Positions 21,237-34,100 of a DNA stretch of 64,000 nucleotides are shown here, piece after piece (position 1 is the stretch's first letter; every line of letters begins with the position of its first letter). The notes under the pieces were generated by a model, which saw only the letters and a list, made by a program, of their open reading frames with translations, did no database searches and was not told the origin of the DNA. The position numbers and the translations under genes were made by a program. Origin of the DNA: Kuschelorhynchus macadamiae (Eukaryota > Arthropoda > Insecta > Coleoptera > Curculionidae); NCBI GenBank assembly GCA_030620095.1, contig JAUTXW010000538.1, positions 1 to 64,000 of the forward strand. The letters are read 5' to 3'.

Positions 21237-24200
21237 CTGAAAGAAAAAAATATGAATTAATCTAATTCATGTTTTATAAGTATTAAGAATTAAAGTCAGG
21301 TTATAATCGACATCTACAATGTTTTTCGATGATGAGAAGGTATCAGGAATTCAGGAAAATTCGGCAAAAATTTTACAACCGGTGAATGAAAAATTGGCGA
21401 TAAATGCTTTCGCGAATGGGTTAAAAAATTCAGATTTAAGAACAATAATAAAAGCTAGAAATTACAATAATTTAAAGGACGCGATAACTGGCGCTAAAGA
21501 AGAAAATTTAAATTTAACCCCAACTTATTCTAATAACTTATTTCATATGCGTGGGCGTCACCAATATCGAGGAAATCGGTCTAGAGGTAATTTTACAAAT
21601 TTTAGACAAATTCATAATTATAATCAATCTCGTAACCCGAGTAGGCAAAACTTTAATAATTACAATTTTAGCAGACAGCAAAATAATTCGCAGTACCAAG
21701 GCCGAGGTCGTTCCAGCTTTAGTAGGTCAAATTTTCGTCGAGGAGGAAGGCGTCAGCAGTTTTCAAATAATAGTGTATATTTTGTTGATAATGTGGAAAG
21801 TAGTAACATAAATAAAAACAGCGAGGAATCTCAAGGAAATAAGTTTTTTCGTTTCTAATAATTTAAAAAATAATGATACAGCTAGTTTTAATATGAATGC
21901 TTTAAATTATGTGCGTGTCGGGTATGAAAGGGAAGAAATGATATTTTTATGTGACACTGGTGCAAGTATTTCTTGTTTTTTTGAGAATTATTTGAAAGAT
22001 AGTAGTATTATAAATACAACTAATAAAATTAAAATTAAAGGAATTGCAGGCTCAACGTATTCAGCTGGATCTGCAAATATTTTATTCACTATGAACAATG
22101 AATATATTTCTCATGATTTTACAATTATTAAAAGTTTCGATTCTAGTATACATGGAGTTCTAGGTTCAGATTTTTTCCTTAAGTATGGTGCAATTATCGA
22201 TTATGAAAAGGTTTTATTTTCTTTTTGGCTTAATCAAAATAAGCAAATAACAGTAGCTTTGGAGTCCAAAAATAATTTATATACTGTTATTCCACCCCGA
22301 TGTGAAATAATTACACATTGCTGTACCAGTCTCACAGATGAATGTGTCATTTTAAATGATGAATTATGTGAGGGAGTGTTGATCGCAAATAGTATTGCAA
22401 GACCGAAAGATGGTAAAGTGGCTGTAAGGCTATTGAATGTGAATGAAAGAGAAATAAGATTGCGAAATTTTGAGCCTAAAGTTGAATATCTATCAAAATA
22501 TGATGTTTATTCTTTTACAAAAAATAAAATCTCCGTTGACAGAGTTGATACAATTTTAGATCTTATAAATACAGAAGCCCTTAACGTAGAAGAGAGAAAT
22601 TCTATACAAAAAATATGCGCTAAATATGCGGATGTTTTTCACTTAGAAAATGATTCATTAACAGTTACTAATTTATATAAGCAAAAAATAAGGTTAAAGG
22701 AGGACGCAACTCCAGTTTACGTTAAACCTTACAGGTTACCTCATGCTCAAAAAGAGGAAATTAATAACCAGGTGGACGATATGCTAAAAAAGGGTATTAT
22801 AGAGGAAGCACACTCAGAGTGGTCTTCACCTCTTTTATTTGTTCCCAAAAAACCGGACAAAAATGGCGTTAAACGTCACAGATTGATAATAGATTTTAGG
22901 TTATGTAATCAACGCCTACAAAATGATGTATTTCCGCTATCGAATATTACGGAAATTCTAGATTCCCTATCTGGTGCGATTTATTTCTCGCACCTTGATT
23001 TAGCACAAGGATATTACCAATTAGAACTTGATCCTGAGAGTAGGCCCTGTACAGCCTTTACAACGGACAGAGGACAATTTCAAATGAAACGATTACCAAT
23101 GGGTATGAAAATAAGTCCTAGTGCGTTCTCAAGGTTGATGACTGTAGCAATGGCGGGTTTAAATTACGAGGCATGTTTTGTTTATTTAGACGATTTGATA
23201 GTTTTTGGACATTCCTTACAGAATCATAATCAAAATTTAACTAAAATTCTACAACGCCTTAGACAAGTAAACCTTAAATTAAATCCTAGTAAATGTGAGT
23301 TCTTAAAAAAGGAAATTTTATATTTGGGTCATTTAATTTCATCTGAAGGTATATCACCTGATCCTGAAAAAACAAGGGTTATTTCTCAATATCCAGTTCC
23401 TAAAAATTGTGACGAAGCCAAACGCTTCGTTGCATTTGCAAATTATTACAGGAAATTTATTAAAAATTTTGCAGAAATTGCTCACCCTTTAAATAAACTA
23501 GCTAGGAAAGGAATAGTTTTTAAATGGTCTGAAGAATGTCAAAACTCATTTGAAACTTTAAAACAGTCTCTTATTAGTCCGCCCTTGTTACAGTATCCAA
23601 ATTTTTCAAAAGATAATCAATTTATTCTTAGAACCGATGCAAGTGGGTACGCGTTGGGGTCTGTATTGTCGAACTCAGATGACAGGCCTATTGCATTTTC
23701 TAGAACTCTAAATAAAGCAGAAATAAACTATTGTACAATAGAGAAGGAATTATTAGCAATCGTTTGGTCATGTAAACATTTTAGACCATATTTATTTGGT
23801 AAAAAATTTATAATATTATCGGACCATCGTCCCTTAATATACTTATTTGGCATGACAAATTCTTCTAGTAGGCTCACAAAATTTAGGCTAACGCTCGAGG
23901 AATACGATTTTTCAATCCACTATGTGAAAGGTGCTGAAAATGTTACAGCGGATGCTTTGTCACGTGTGTGTATAGAGTCGAACGAATTAAAAGAAATGAA
24001 TAATAAAGTGAGTGCCAGTTTAAACGCAATCACTCGTTCGGAGACAAAAAATAACAAAACAAAACCCGATATGACAAGTGATAATACTCCCATGGAAAAC
24101 AGGATTGATCACCCTGTTGCAGTGGAAATATTAAAATACCCTAAAACTCAAATAATAGAATATACGTGAAAATATACGAAAATAAAGCTTAATAATAAAT

Positions 24201-26442
24201 TAAAAACTGAATATGAAAATTTAATGTATGACGTCAATTCTAAGATAGTGTACATATCCCAGAAATACCGATCAACGTCGAACTTAGGTGAGTCGTTGAG
24301 GCATCTGGAGAAATTATATAAAAAACACGATATTCCGGAATTAATTATTATAAAAAATAATAAGTCTAAAAACGAAATTTTCAAGACAAATCTTAAACTC
24401 AGTATTATAAAAGATAAACAAAGGATAGAAAATAAGGAATTACGTCAGTTAATTCTTAATGACTTTCATACATTACCAACGGGAGGACATTCAGGGATAA
24501 ACCGAATGTATAACAATATAAAAAGATATTACTTTTGGGTAACCATGAAGAATGACGTTGAGGATTTTGTCAAAAGGTGTGACGAATGTCAAAGGTACAA
24601 GCATTCAAAACCAAATAAACAACCTATGACAATATCATCAACGGCTACTTCAGCATTTCAAAAAGTATACCTAGACTTAGTCGGTCCATTACCAGTTGAT
24701 ATTGAAAATAATCAATATATACTCACACTTCAATGTGAGCTAACAAAATTCGTGGAAGCATATCCGCTTCCCAATAAAGAGGCATTGACTGTTGCAAAGT
24801 CATTTGTAGAAAATTTTATTTTGCGTTACGGTATTCCTGTTTCTTGCGTAACAGACAAGGGAACCGAATTTTTATCTAATATATTTAAAGAATCTTGTAA
24901 GCTGCTTAAAATTAAACTATTAAATTCTACAGCATTTCACCATCAAACTTTAGGAGCCCTTGAAAATACCCATAAGCATTTGGGTCTACTACTATCTACA
25001 CATGCAACTGTCGAAAGGAACTATTAACTGGAGCTCTTGGGTTCCTTATTGGTGTTTTTCATACAATAACAGTGTACACACATCAACGCAGTACACACCT
25101 TATGAACTCGTATTTGGAAAATCCAGTAATATTCCATCTAACATCGTTAATCAAGTCGATCCAGTATATAATTTTTATGATTATCCTAAGGAACTCAAAT
25201 TTCGGTTGCAAACAGCGTGGAATGACGCGAGAAATAATTTAATGACATCAAAAAATAAACGCAAAATTGAGTATGACAAAAACAATTGTAAAAGTCAAAC
25301 TTATAATGTAGGAGATATGGTTTTAGTAGAAAATAACGGTAGAAATAATAAATTAGAAGCTTTATTTAATGGTCCATATCCAGTTTTGGAGGATAATGAT
25401 CCAAATGTAGTGGTAAAAATTAAAAATAAAAATGTAGAAATACATAAAAATAGAATAAAACATTATTTTAGTTAATTCCACAAAGAAAAAAATCTATATG
25501 TATATATTTTTTTTTTGCTTTTCGGGGAAGGTGTGATAGAATCCAAGTTGCAAAAGTAGGCCATATCATTGAACTATAATTAAGGCAATAACTTATTGCA
25601 ACAATGTCCAACACAGCTTTTCGATTGTTGTAAATATGGAGTAATAGTTTATAGAATCATCAAATTATTATTTATTTTATTAATTAGGTTAGTCTAAGTA
25701 GTTTTATACCATTGTAATTAGATTTAGAAAAAGAGCAGAATAAAGTGTTACACAGTAAGGAGTGCACGCTGATTATTTTCTTAAGCATGTAGTTCGAACC
25801 AGAACAAGAAGATATTACAAGGCGCTGATATACCCAATATTTTTTGCAGCATATTTTTCAATTTTGCTAACGAAAATATCATTATGCTAACATAAACTAT
25901 CGATATTTTTTAGTATCAGACATTTTTGAGGGGATTAACAGATTGCCTGATAAACTATCTTCGCGAACTGTTTATAATGTTTGTAGTATTCCATAACTAG
26001 AGAAAAAAAGAAGAAGATAAATAAAGAAGAAAAAAAATCCACATAAACAGTCTACTGAAGGGTAAATGGCAAAAAGAGTTATTCTAAAATATAAATTCAA
26101 TTCTACCGAAATTTATCTCAATATTGTTCAATTTCAATTAGAATTTGACAGCGCTGAAATTGATAAAATAAAGTTTCATAGCAGGTAAATTTGAGAGGTG
26201 TTTCTAAAAAGTGAGTATGAAATTTAATTTCAACTTTTTTTCTAATTTTACTGCAATATTCGTACACACTGGACAATTGTAGACAAAAAAGGTACTCGGT
26301 GTCTCTAATCGATAAACCCAGCTGGTTTCGCGTTATTTGAAAGTAATTTTTAATATACTAGCCAAGGAATTTTTCTTTTAATATGTCGACGTAACAAAAT
26401 ATATTTTATTTATTCAAGCATGGAAAAATTAATAATTTAACG

Positions 26443-26515
<73 letters not shown>

Positions 26516-28003
26516 TACAGTATTCTCAACCGTGTTAATAGTGAATGTGACATATAAGAATTAACATCCTATATATATCGTAAGTTTAAAATTCACTGTT
26601 TTATGTTGTAGGAATGTATAAGAACCACATGCTATCAATTTATCCTTTGTTTTCTTCTTTGTTTATGTAAAAATTGGTTTTGTCCTGAATGTGCATAATG
26701 TTGCTTTTATTGTCTTTGTTTTATAATATGCTCGACTAACTCTAACATTGTAAGTATATTTTAATGTGCAATGTAACTGTACATTTTCTGAGGTATGATA
26801 ATTAAGACAAATTTATTGTTTCTAGTCACAGACCGCGTAATTTATGGAAGCTGTCCATGTCTCCCCTGAAGAAACGAAAGCGGAGGAAAGTCGACAAGAA
26901 TTTTAAGATCTAAATGCCACTAATCAGAAAGCCCTAACAAACCTAAGAAAAAAGAAAGACATTACAATCCTTCCAGCAGATAAAGGAAACGCAACCGTAG
27001 TTATGAATACCCAAGGCTACATACAAAAAATGCAGGATATCCTACAAGACATTTTTTATAAGCCTGTTCCAAGGAATTCGATTACGTACCTGAAAAAACA
27101 ACTAAAAATAAAATAAAAAGTTCACCAATAAACCCCGAAATACAACAAAAAATCAAATCACGGGAAAAGTCGAGCAGATGTCCTAAACTCTATGGTTTAC
27201 CAAAAATACACAAACCAGGTGCGCCCATGTGACCTATCGTACAGTGCTGTTAATTCGCCGCTACAAAAACTAGAAAACTATCTTGCTGAAATTATGCAAC
27301 CAGCTATCGAAAAACCAGATTCATAGGTAAAAAACTCGGAGCATTTCACTTGAAAAAGACGATATCATAGCAAGCTTGGATGTCAAGTGGCTGTATCCTA
27401 GTATTCTCATCGACGAAGCATTAGACAGGATTGCTTTCTTAAAAGTAATTATTTTTCATTTAACGGGCAAATGTATAAACAAATAGATGGTGCTCCAATG
27501 GGGTCCTCGCTCTCACCAGTAGTCGCGAATTTATTTATGATATACTTCGAGAAAGAAACTCTTGAGACAGCAACTTTGCTTCCCTGAATACAATTTACCC
27601 TAGAGTTAGTAGAAAACAACAAACTTCAATTTTTAGATGTTCTGGTTACAAAACTGTATAACCACAAACAACCATACTTGGAAACCCAAAAGACAAAATC
27701 AAATCGGAAAACCATGGAGTATACAGCATTCCATGCCAGGACTGTGGGAAGTTGTATGTGAGGCAAGTAGTAGTAGTAGTAGTTAGGGGGAGGTCTAGAG
27801 ACCTGGCTGGTAGGCCTATAAGGCCCTTTCACTCTCAGTGAGGCAAACTAACAGGCGAATATCAGCAAGAGTAGAAGAGCGTAAACTCAGCATCAGAAAC
27901 AAACAAACAACTTCGGCCCTATTCCTAGACCACCAGGAAACCAGCCTCAAAATTAATTTCGATGGGTGTAGGGAGTCTGTCAATGTGGATCATTACAAAA
28001 CCA

Positions 28004-28102
<99 letters not shown>

Positions 28103-31100
28103 CCGAATTATGTCACATTTCGGCAGCTGTCAAATTTACCGTTCTGGATATACTGGCCAAAAACGAAATCCGCCATTTTCGGTTTTTCCCCGATATTTCC
28201 AAAAACAATATGACTAAAGACAGAAGAATAAGTGTTTAAAACTTTCGTTTAATTTATTTAAGAAACACGACACACTGTATATAGAAAAAAGTGAATAAAA
28301 AGTGATATTGTGTTACCTGTCAACAGGGATTAAATGATGATGGGATGATTTACGAAAATCTGTGAAAAAACTATTGAATAAGGCAATCAATGTGTCTCCT
28401 AGAAATATATGTGTGGTAGCAAAAAAAAGAAATACTATTTACAGAAAGCCTTTGGCAAAACTGGAAAGTATATCCAGTTCATGTTTCGAGTTCAAAGATA
28501 CACCCAAAAAGTTTAACAGAGTATTCATCATATCATAATCTCAATGAAACACGATGAACAACTACAAGTTGTATGATCAGCAGCAAATAATGTAAGTTTA
28601 ACGCCACTAGTTGAATTTCTATGGTAGTTGATATACAGGGTGAAAGATAAATAAGTGCAAATATTTAACACATGCAAGTGTGAGTCATTTTATGAAGAAA
28701 AAGTAATATATAACCAGGAGTCCAATGTAAATATTGAACTTACTTTCTTGTTATTTTAGTAGGTTATTACATTTTTGGTTCATTTTATTAATGCAATAAT
28801 TCAGGTTTTTGTTTAAAAACTCACAAATATTAAGAATAAATTTAAGTATTGCATGACCCCTTTATTCCAAAACACACAATCCTACAGTAGGGAATGAAAT
28901 TCACCAGTCGCTGCAATTGTTTTTCTCTAAATTGCTTGTTGTTCTTGCAAATTTCGAGATTTTTTGTGTCACAGTGGTCTTGAGTGTGTTAGAATATGTA
29001 TACAATAGTTGAATATGCTTATGTACTGTGATGATAAAACGCACATTCAGTTGAACAAATTTATAGGGAAAGAATTTCAGCAAATTAAATTCATTAATTT
29101 TTTTTCTATATTTCTTAATCAAACACGATGATCTAATCTATTTAGGCGTTCCAAACGACAAACCCTGCAAACTTGTTGTTGCCGACTTGACAAAAAATCG
29201 TAAATTTAAAATCCAAAGCCCTTGAGTTTTGACCCTCTGTTATAATATTGTTGCCATTTTCCCATATAGATCAAAAGTGTTAGGACCAGAACAGACTCCA
29301 GTAAAATACATAGTTTTATAAATAATATATTTAAAGCTGCGCTGTACGAAACTAATTATTGACGTTCACTGAATAAAGACACTAAATTTATGATTTCCGG
29401 TTGAAAATGATCAAAACTGCCTTTTGCATAAAGAGTGAACGGAATTATTCGAGCTAATTTAAAAAGTCAGAATTGACATTTGATTGATTGATTTTTCCAC
29501 TGCCATATTCATAATTTATAATACCATATTATATAAAAATATCTAGTTTAAAGAATGTTGCCTATTTGCAGCAGTGAAATTCGTGAAAAAATTACTGTAT
29601 GAACAGAATAAATCAAAATGTATGTTCACCTGCTTGCAGTTCTGTAAACCAGTTGCCCATCTCAAATACTACAGACCATTCGAACGTGTCAGACGATTTA
29701 AAACCGTTAGTAATATTCCCCAGGAGTATTATCAAAATAGCTTTCAAATTGGGATTGCTCTTTGGTATAAGATGATATAGTGGTATGAGATTTTCTTTTA
29801 TTTTTTGATGCACCCATTTGGTCGGCTTGTTTCTAAGGAATAGAAGGAGGGTGAAGTCAGAAAGCCTTATGGATGGATTTCCTAAAACAGACGAAGCAAA
29901 ATGAATGTATAAATAAAGATATATCATTCTACAAAATCAAGAAAATTTACAATATGCTAAATTTTAAAATGGTGGGTCAAAACCTTTTGATTTAAATTTT
30001 TAAATGCAAAAAGTCCATAATAATAAACATTTTCAATGCCATTTAATTACAAAAATAAAACGAAGCTATTTCTAAAAATATCAAGAACAAAGCAACAAGA
30101 ATAATTTTTAAATAATTTTAATTTGTGTGAAAAAAACTATTAATATTTGGGAAAATTCTTTAATTGAATTTCTTGGTGGAGTTATTTCAATGATCAAACC
30201 TCGTTTATGATTAACCTTACACTGTAAACAACCCTGTCAAAGAAACCTAAGGGACTCAAATCTGGAGATCACGTGGCCATGTTCTCTATATTAAGAAAAT
30301 CAACGTCATTTTACAAATATTTGGTAATTAAACATTTTGACATTAAATCTGTTGCTGGTAGGTTATATTTCACCTAAGGACTGGCTAATATCGATATTCT
30401 CTTAGTACATGTAATTAAAAATATTTTAGTAAATGTAATTTAGTAGTACAAGATAAAACTTAATAGAAGTCAGTTGAATTACTTACTTATATATTCAATT
30501 AGGATTTCGTGAAATACTTCATCACAACTCCACCTCTCTGTTGGATATCCATAGTACCTGTGTAACATATCTCTCAAGGGCATCAGATTGTACCCTGGTG
30601 TATTACATAACTTTAAGTAACAAAGGTGTACAATCACTTTGGCTAGTGGAAACCCTAAAAAATGTACATTTAGAATTAGAAAACATTACTAAGATTTGCA
30701 GATGTGCAGCTTTCCTTCCTTTCCCATAAAGTGAAAAATGTTAAGAATAGAAAGAGAAGCTGATATAAAAAATGTATTCCTGCTCAAAAAGGAAAATTCA
30801 ATTTATGAAGGTTACTGTTGGTACTGACATGTGGAATTCCATACAGGTTGCAAAGTAATAACAAAGAATCATAGTGTATAAGCGTGTGGATGACGGTCAT
30901 TTCTTTCGATCTGTCTCGTGTGTTTGACAGTCTTGAGATAAGCTTCAACATGAATAAACGGAACCAACAGAATACGAGGAAGTATGATGAATCGATTGGA
31001 ATCATACTTCACGGATAGAAAATTCGATGTACAAATTAACCAAGAGGCTTCTGATATGAGGGATATTGATATAGGAATGCCCCAGGGCTCCGTGCTGGGA

Positions 31101-34100
31101 CCACTGCTATTTCTTATTTTCATTAACGATGTGACCAATCACATCGACAAAGGAAAGGTCGTCATGTGTGCTGATGACTCATCAGTAGTGGTGTCAGCGC
31201 GGACGCCTGAGGAACTTCAGAACTTAATTCAGAATGCGATAAGTAACTTCGACACTTGGTGTACAAAAAATTACCTAATATTCAATGTACAATCAGTTTT
31301 TAATAATAACTGTGGAGTGGTTAAGTGTAAGAGTAACCTATGGTTAAACTTCGCCGCTCCAACCCTGTAAACTGCATATCTCTGTGTAGGTTTATGGATA
31401 TTTATTTCTCTATTTCCTGTTCATGTATGCATTAATAAAGACGATATTTAACTAAAGCCCCGAATGGACTCAGGGTGTATAAATCTAGGGCCGGTATCAG
31501 AATGTCATAATTAACCATTTGTCAGCTTTTCCGATGCGCGGCGATTCGAAAAAAAAATATTTCAAAAGCATTTAACTTTTTTTTACATGGCAAAAGAAGT
31601 CAATAAAAACATTTCTTTTTCCGCATTATACAAGGCAGCCCTATAGAAGAATAAAGAGCCCTTGAAAACGATTAAAAAATATATATTTCAAGAGCATTTA
31701 GCTTTTTTAACAAATGGTGAAACACGTCAAATTTCTTTTATTATTTTCATATAAACATATTTTTACCCCTACACAGGGTATACCTAGGGATAGAAAGCAT
31801 CCCCCAAAAAAGGATATTTTTTAAGCGTTTAGTTAAAAAAAAAACGGTAAAACACGTCAAATTTTATGTATCTCTTTGTGTAAAAGACATTTTTTTAAAT
31901 ATACCGGATAACCCTATTGGATAAAAGAGTCCCTTAAAAATACAAATATTTTTTATTTCCATAACGCTTAGCTTTCTTGAAAAATATCGAAATTCCGCCA
32001 TATTGGATTGGTATGAAAATTTTACCCCTACATCCCACTTGATTCTCGCGGAAAACGTGAATTTATTTTTTACAACAATTTTTTAAACCTTTTAATTGGC
32101 CGCCATTTTGTTCCGCCATATTAGATAGTTCTAAATTTTTCACCAGTTAATTTCTACGTCTCATTTTTGTGCAAAACTTGTCAACTGAATCTGTAGTTTT
32201 TTAAACTGATTTATGCACCAACAGATACATTTTTGTACAAAATTTGAAGTCTTTTTTACAGCTGATTTTTTAACATTCTATAACGAGAAAAATACATTTT
32301 TAAATGTCAAAATTAGAAAATATAACGGGGACATAAGCAATTCCTATAAAATTAGATCTGGCCCAACTTTTAAACCTTATTTTTGAGTATGGGTGTTAGT
32401 GTCTAACATAGTTAATAATAAAAAGTTCAATATGCTAAAGTTTTTTAGCAACAGAATAACTTTTTTATTTTAACTCAAAATTTAACTCCCTCAATAAATG
32501 ATTTTTGTCACGTTTGTTATTAAGCTATACACAAAATTTTCAGATTATACATACTGGATGTCTCACATTCCATAGGCAGAACATCGGGCCACATAATGAG
32601 CACGGTGAACAAAATGGGCACAGCAAAATCCTCGGTAAAGTAAAATCCTTCACTGATAAACCGACGAATCCTATTCATGTCCTTTCTCATTTTGCAAATC
32701 GCAGTGTATAGCCTCGTGATTGGCTCAAGGATATCCAACCGGCAAGTAGTTTTGCGGAAAAGTATTATTTCCGCCTCTAAGAGAAATTTGTCTAAGATCC
32801 CTGGGTGAGTCGTCCTTTCCATTTTAGTCATAAAACCTAAAATAATAACATGGTCAGTCAGTAAATATTTTAAATGCGAATTTGAAACACAAGAACTTTT
32901 TTTTTTTTATAGAAGATGCCAACCTTCCCTCATTAAAAATAATCACTTTCTACCCTAAAAATCTACTAATACACTGAATATTAAATTTTTTAGTTGCCAT
33001 ACAAAAACTACAATTTGGACACACCTTGTCATCAATGATATTAAACTAAACTTAACTGGTTAAGCTCATGCGGCACATGACAAACCATACCTTACGAGTA
33101 TCAAAACACATAACCTTCAAATCGAATCAAGGTTTACATCGCCGTTGGTATAAAATATAGAAAAAATGTTACATATAAACTGGGATTTTTATTAAGAATT
33201 CAAATTTATTTTCGAAAAAACAATTGATCTTTATATATACTGGAAAACCTGATATTTGTAAAAAAAATCGGTAATTTTTTTTTACCCGGAACTTCTCTTT
33301 TTATCAATATTTCCGTTTTTGGAATTGTGAATTGTGACCGAATTTAGTACCTCACGTAGTTACTTATTAACACTTAAACACTGTCTTTTCAAACATTTAT
33401 ATTAGGCGGCATTTTGTTCCACTATATTGGATTCGAACTAAAGAGTTTCTACCTATGCCACAGTTGATTTTTGGGCATAATTTAAAATAAATTGATTAAT
33501 TAGTTTTTACACTGATTTTTTTAAGACCCCAATTTTATTCCACCATCTTGTATATTTTTGTATGTTTTTTTTTTGTATGGTGTTCGTAATAGTTTATACA
33601 CAATTTTACAAAATTCTTAAGAGTACGATTAGAGCAAACCCATTGTACAGGATGTCCAAATTTCGATGCTTTTACGGGGTATCTCGGCTATTTGAAAAGA
33701 GAGAGACTTGCGGTTTTCGCAACACTGTGCTCGATTTTTGTGAAACTAAAGATGTCGTAATACACGGTGATTTTGAAAATACCGCATTTTGGGACCCACT
33801 CGTAGCTCGCTTACCGTTGGAGATATCAAAAAGGTAAAAACTGCTTATTACGCAGTTTTTTACGTAGTGTGTAGTGGCGTAGTCAGATTTTTTATCACCT
33901 ACCATTTTTGAGTTATTTATCAATATTATGTTTTTTTTTAAATGTGACACAATGTATATTGGTTGACAGTTCGTCAAGTTTTATCAAAATACAAGAGGTC
34001 TAACCACAATACACCCTACAGAACTCTTGTATTTTGATCTATCTTCCACCACAGACTCCAGTGTTAGTACCTGTCAAGTTTTGATAAGTAATACCTAATT

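Larger units (their letters stand above)
21300..25819 (+). mobile_element. Ty3/gypsy LTR retrotransposon, 5'-truncated, antisense in ICE1 intron 8
   Basis: It contains a partial gag, a nearly full pol (protease, RT, RNase H, integrase) and a 3' LTR. The 5' LTR and the start of gag are absent: coding begins about 70 bp from the ICE1 exon 9 acceptor. No envelope-like ORF lies between integrase and LTR. The pol gene has one in-frame stop and one frameshift, so the copy is probably inactive but not old. Confidence 0.9.

Noticed and set aside
27838..28239. 133-codon + ORF with an Ile-Tyr run
   Set aside because: Its first part is the GIY-YIG tail of a Penelope-like remnant and the rest is AT microsatellite; not a gene.
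33562..33977. Overlapping ORFs on both strands near 33.6-34.0 kb
   Set aside because: They lie in the inverted flank of the mariner-like element, whose other copy at 35.9-36.2 kb gives similar ORFs; repeat-derived.
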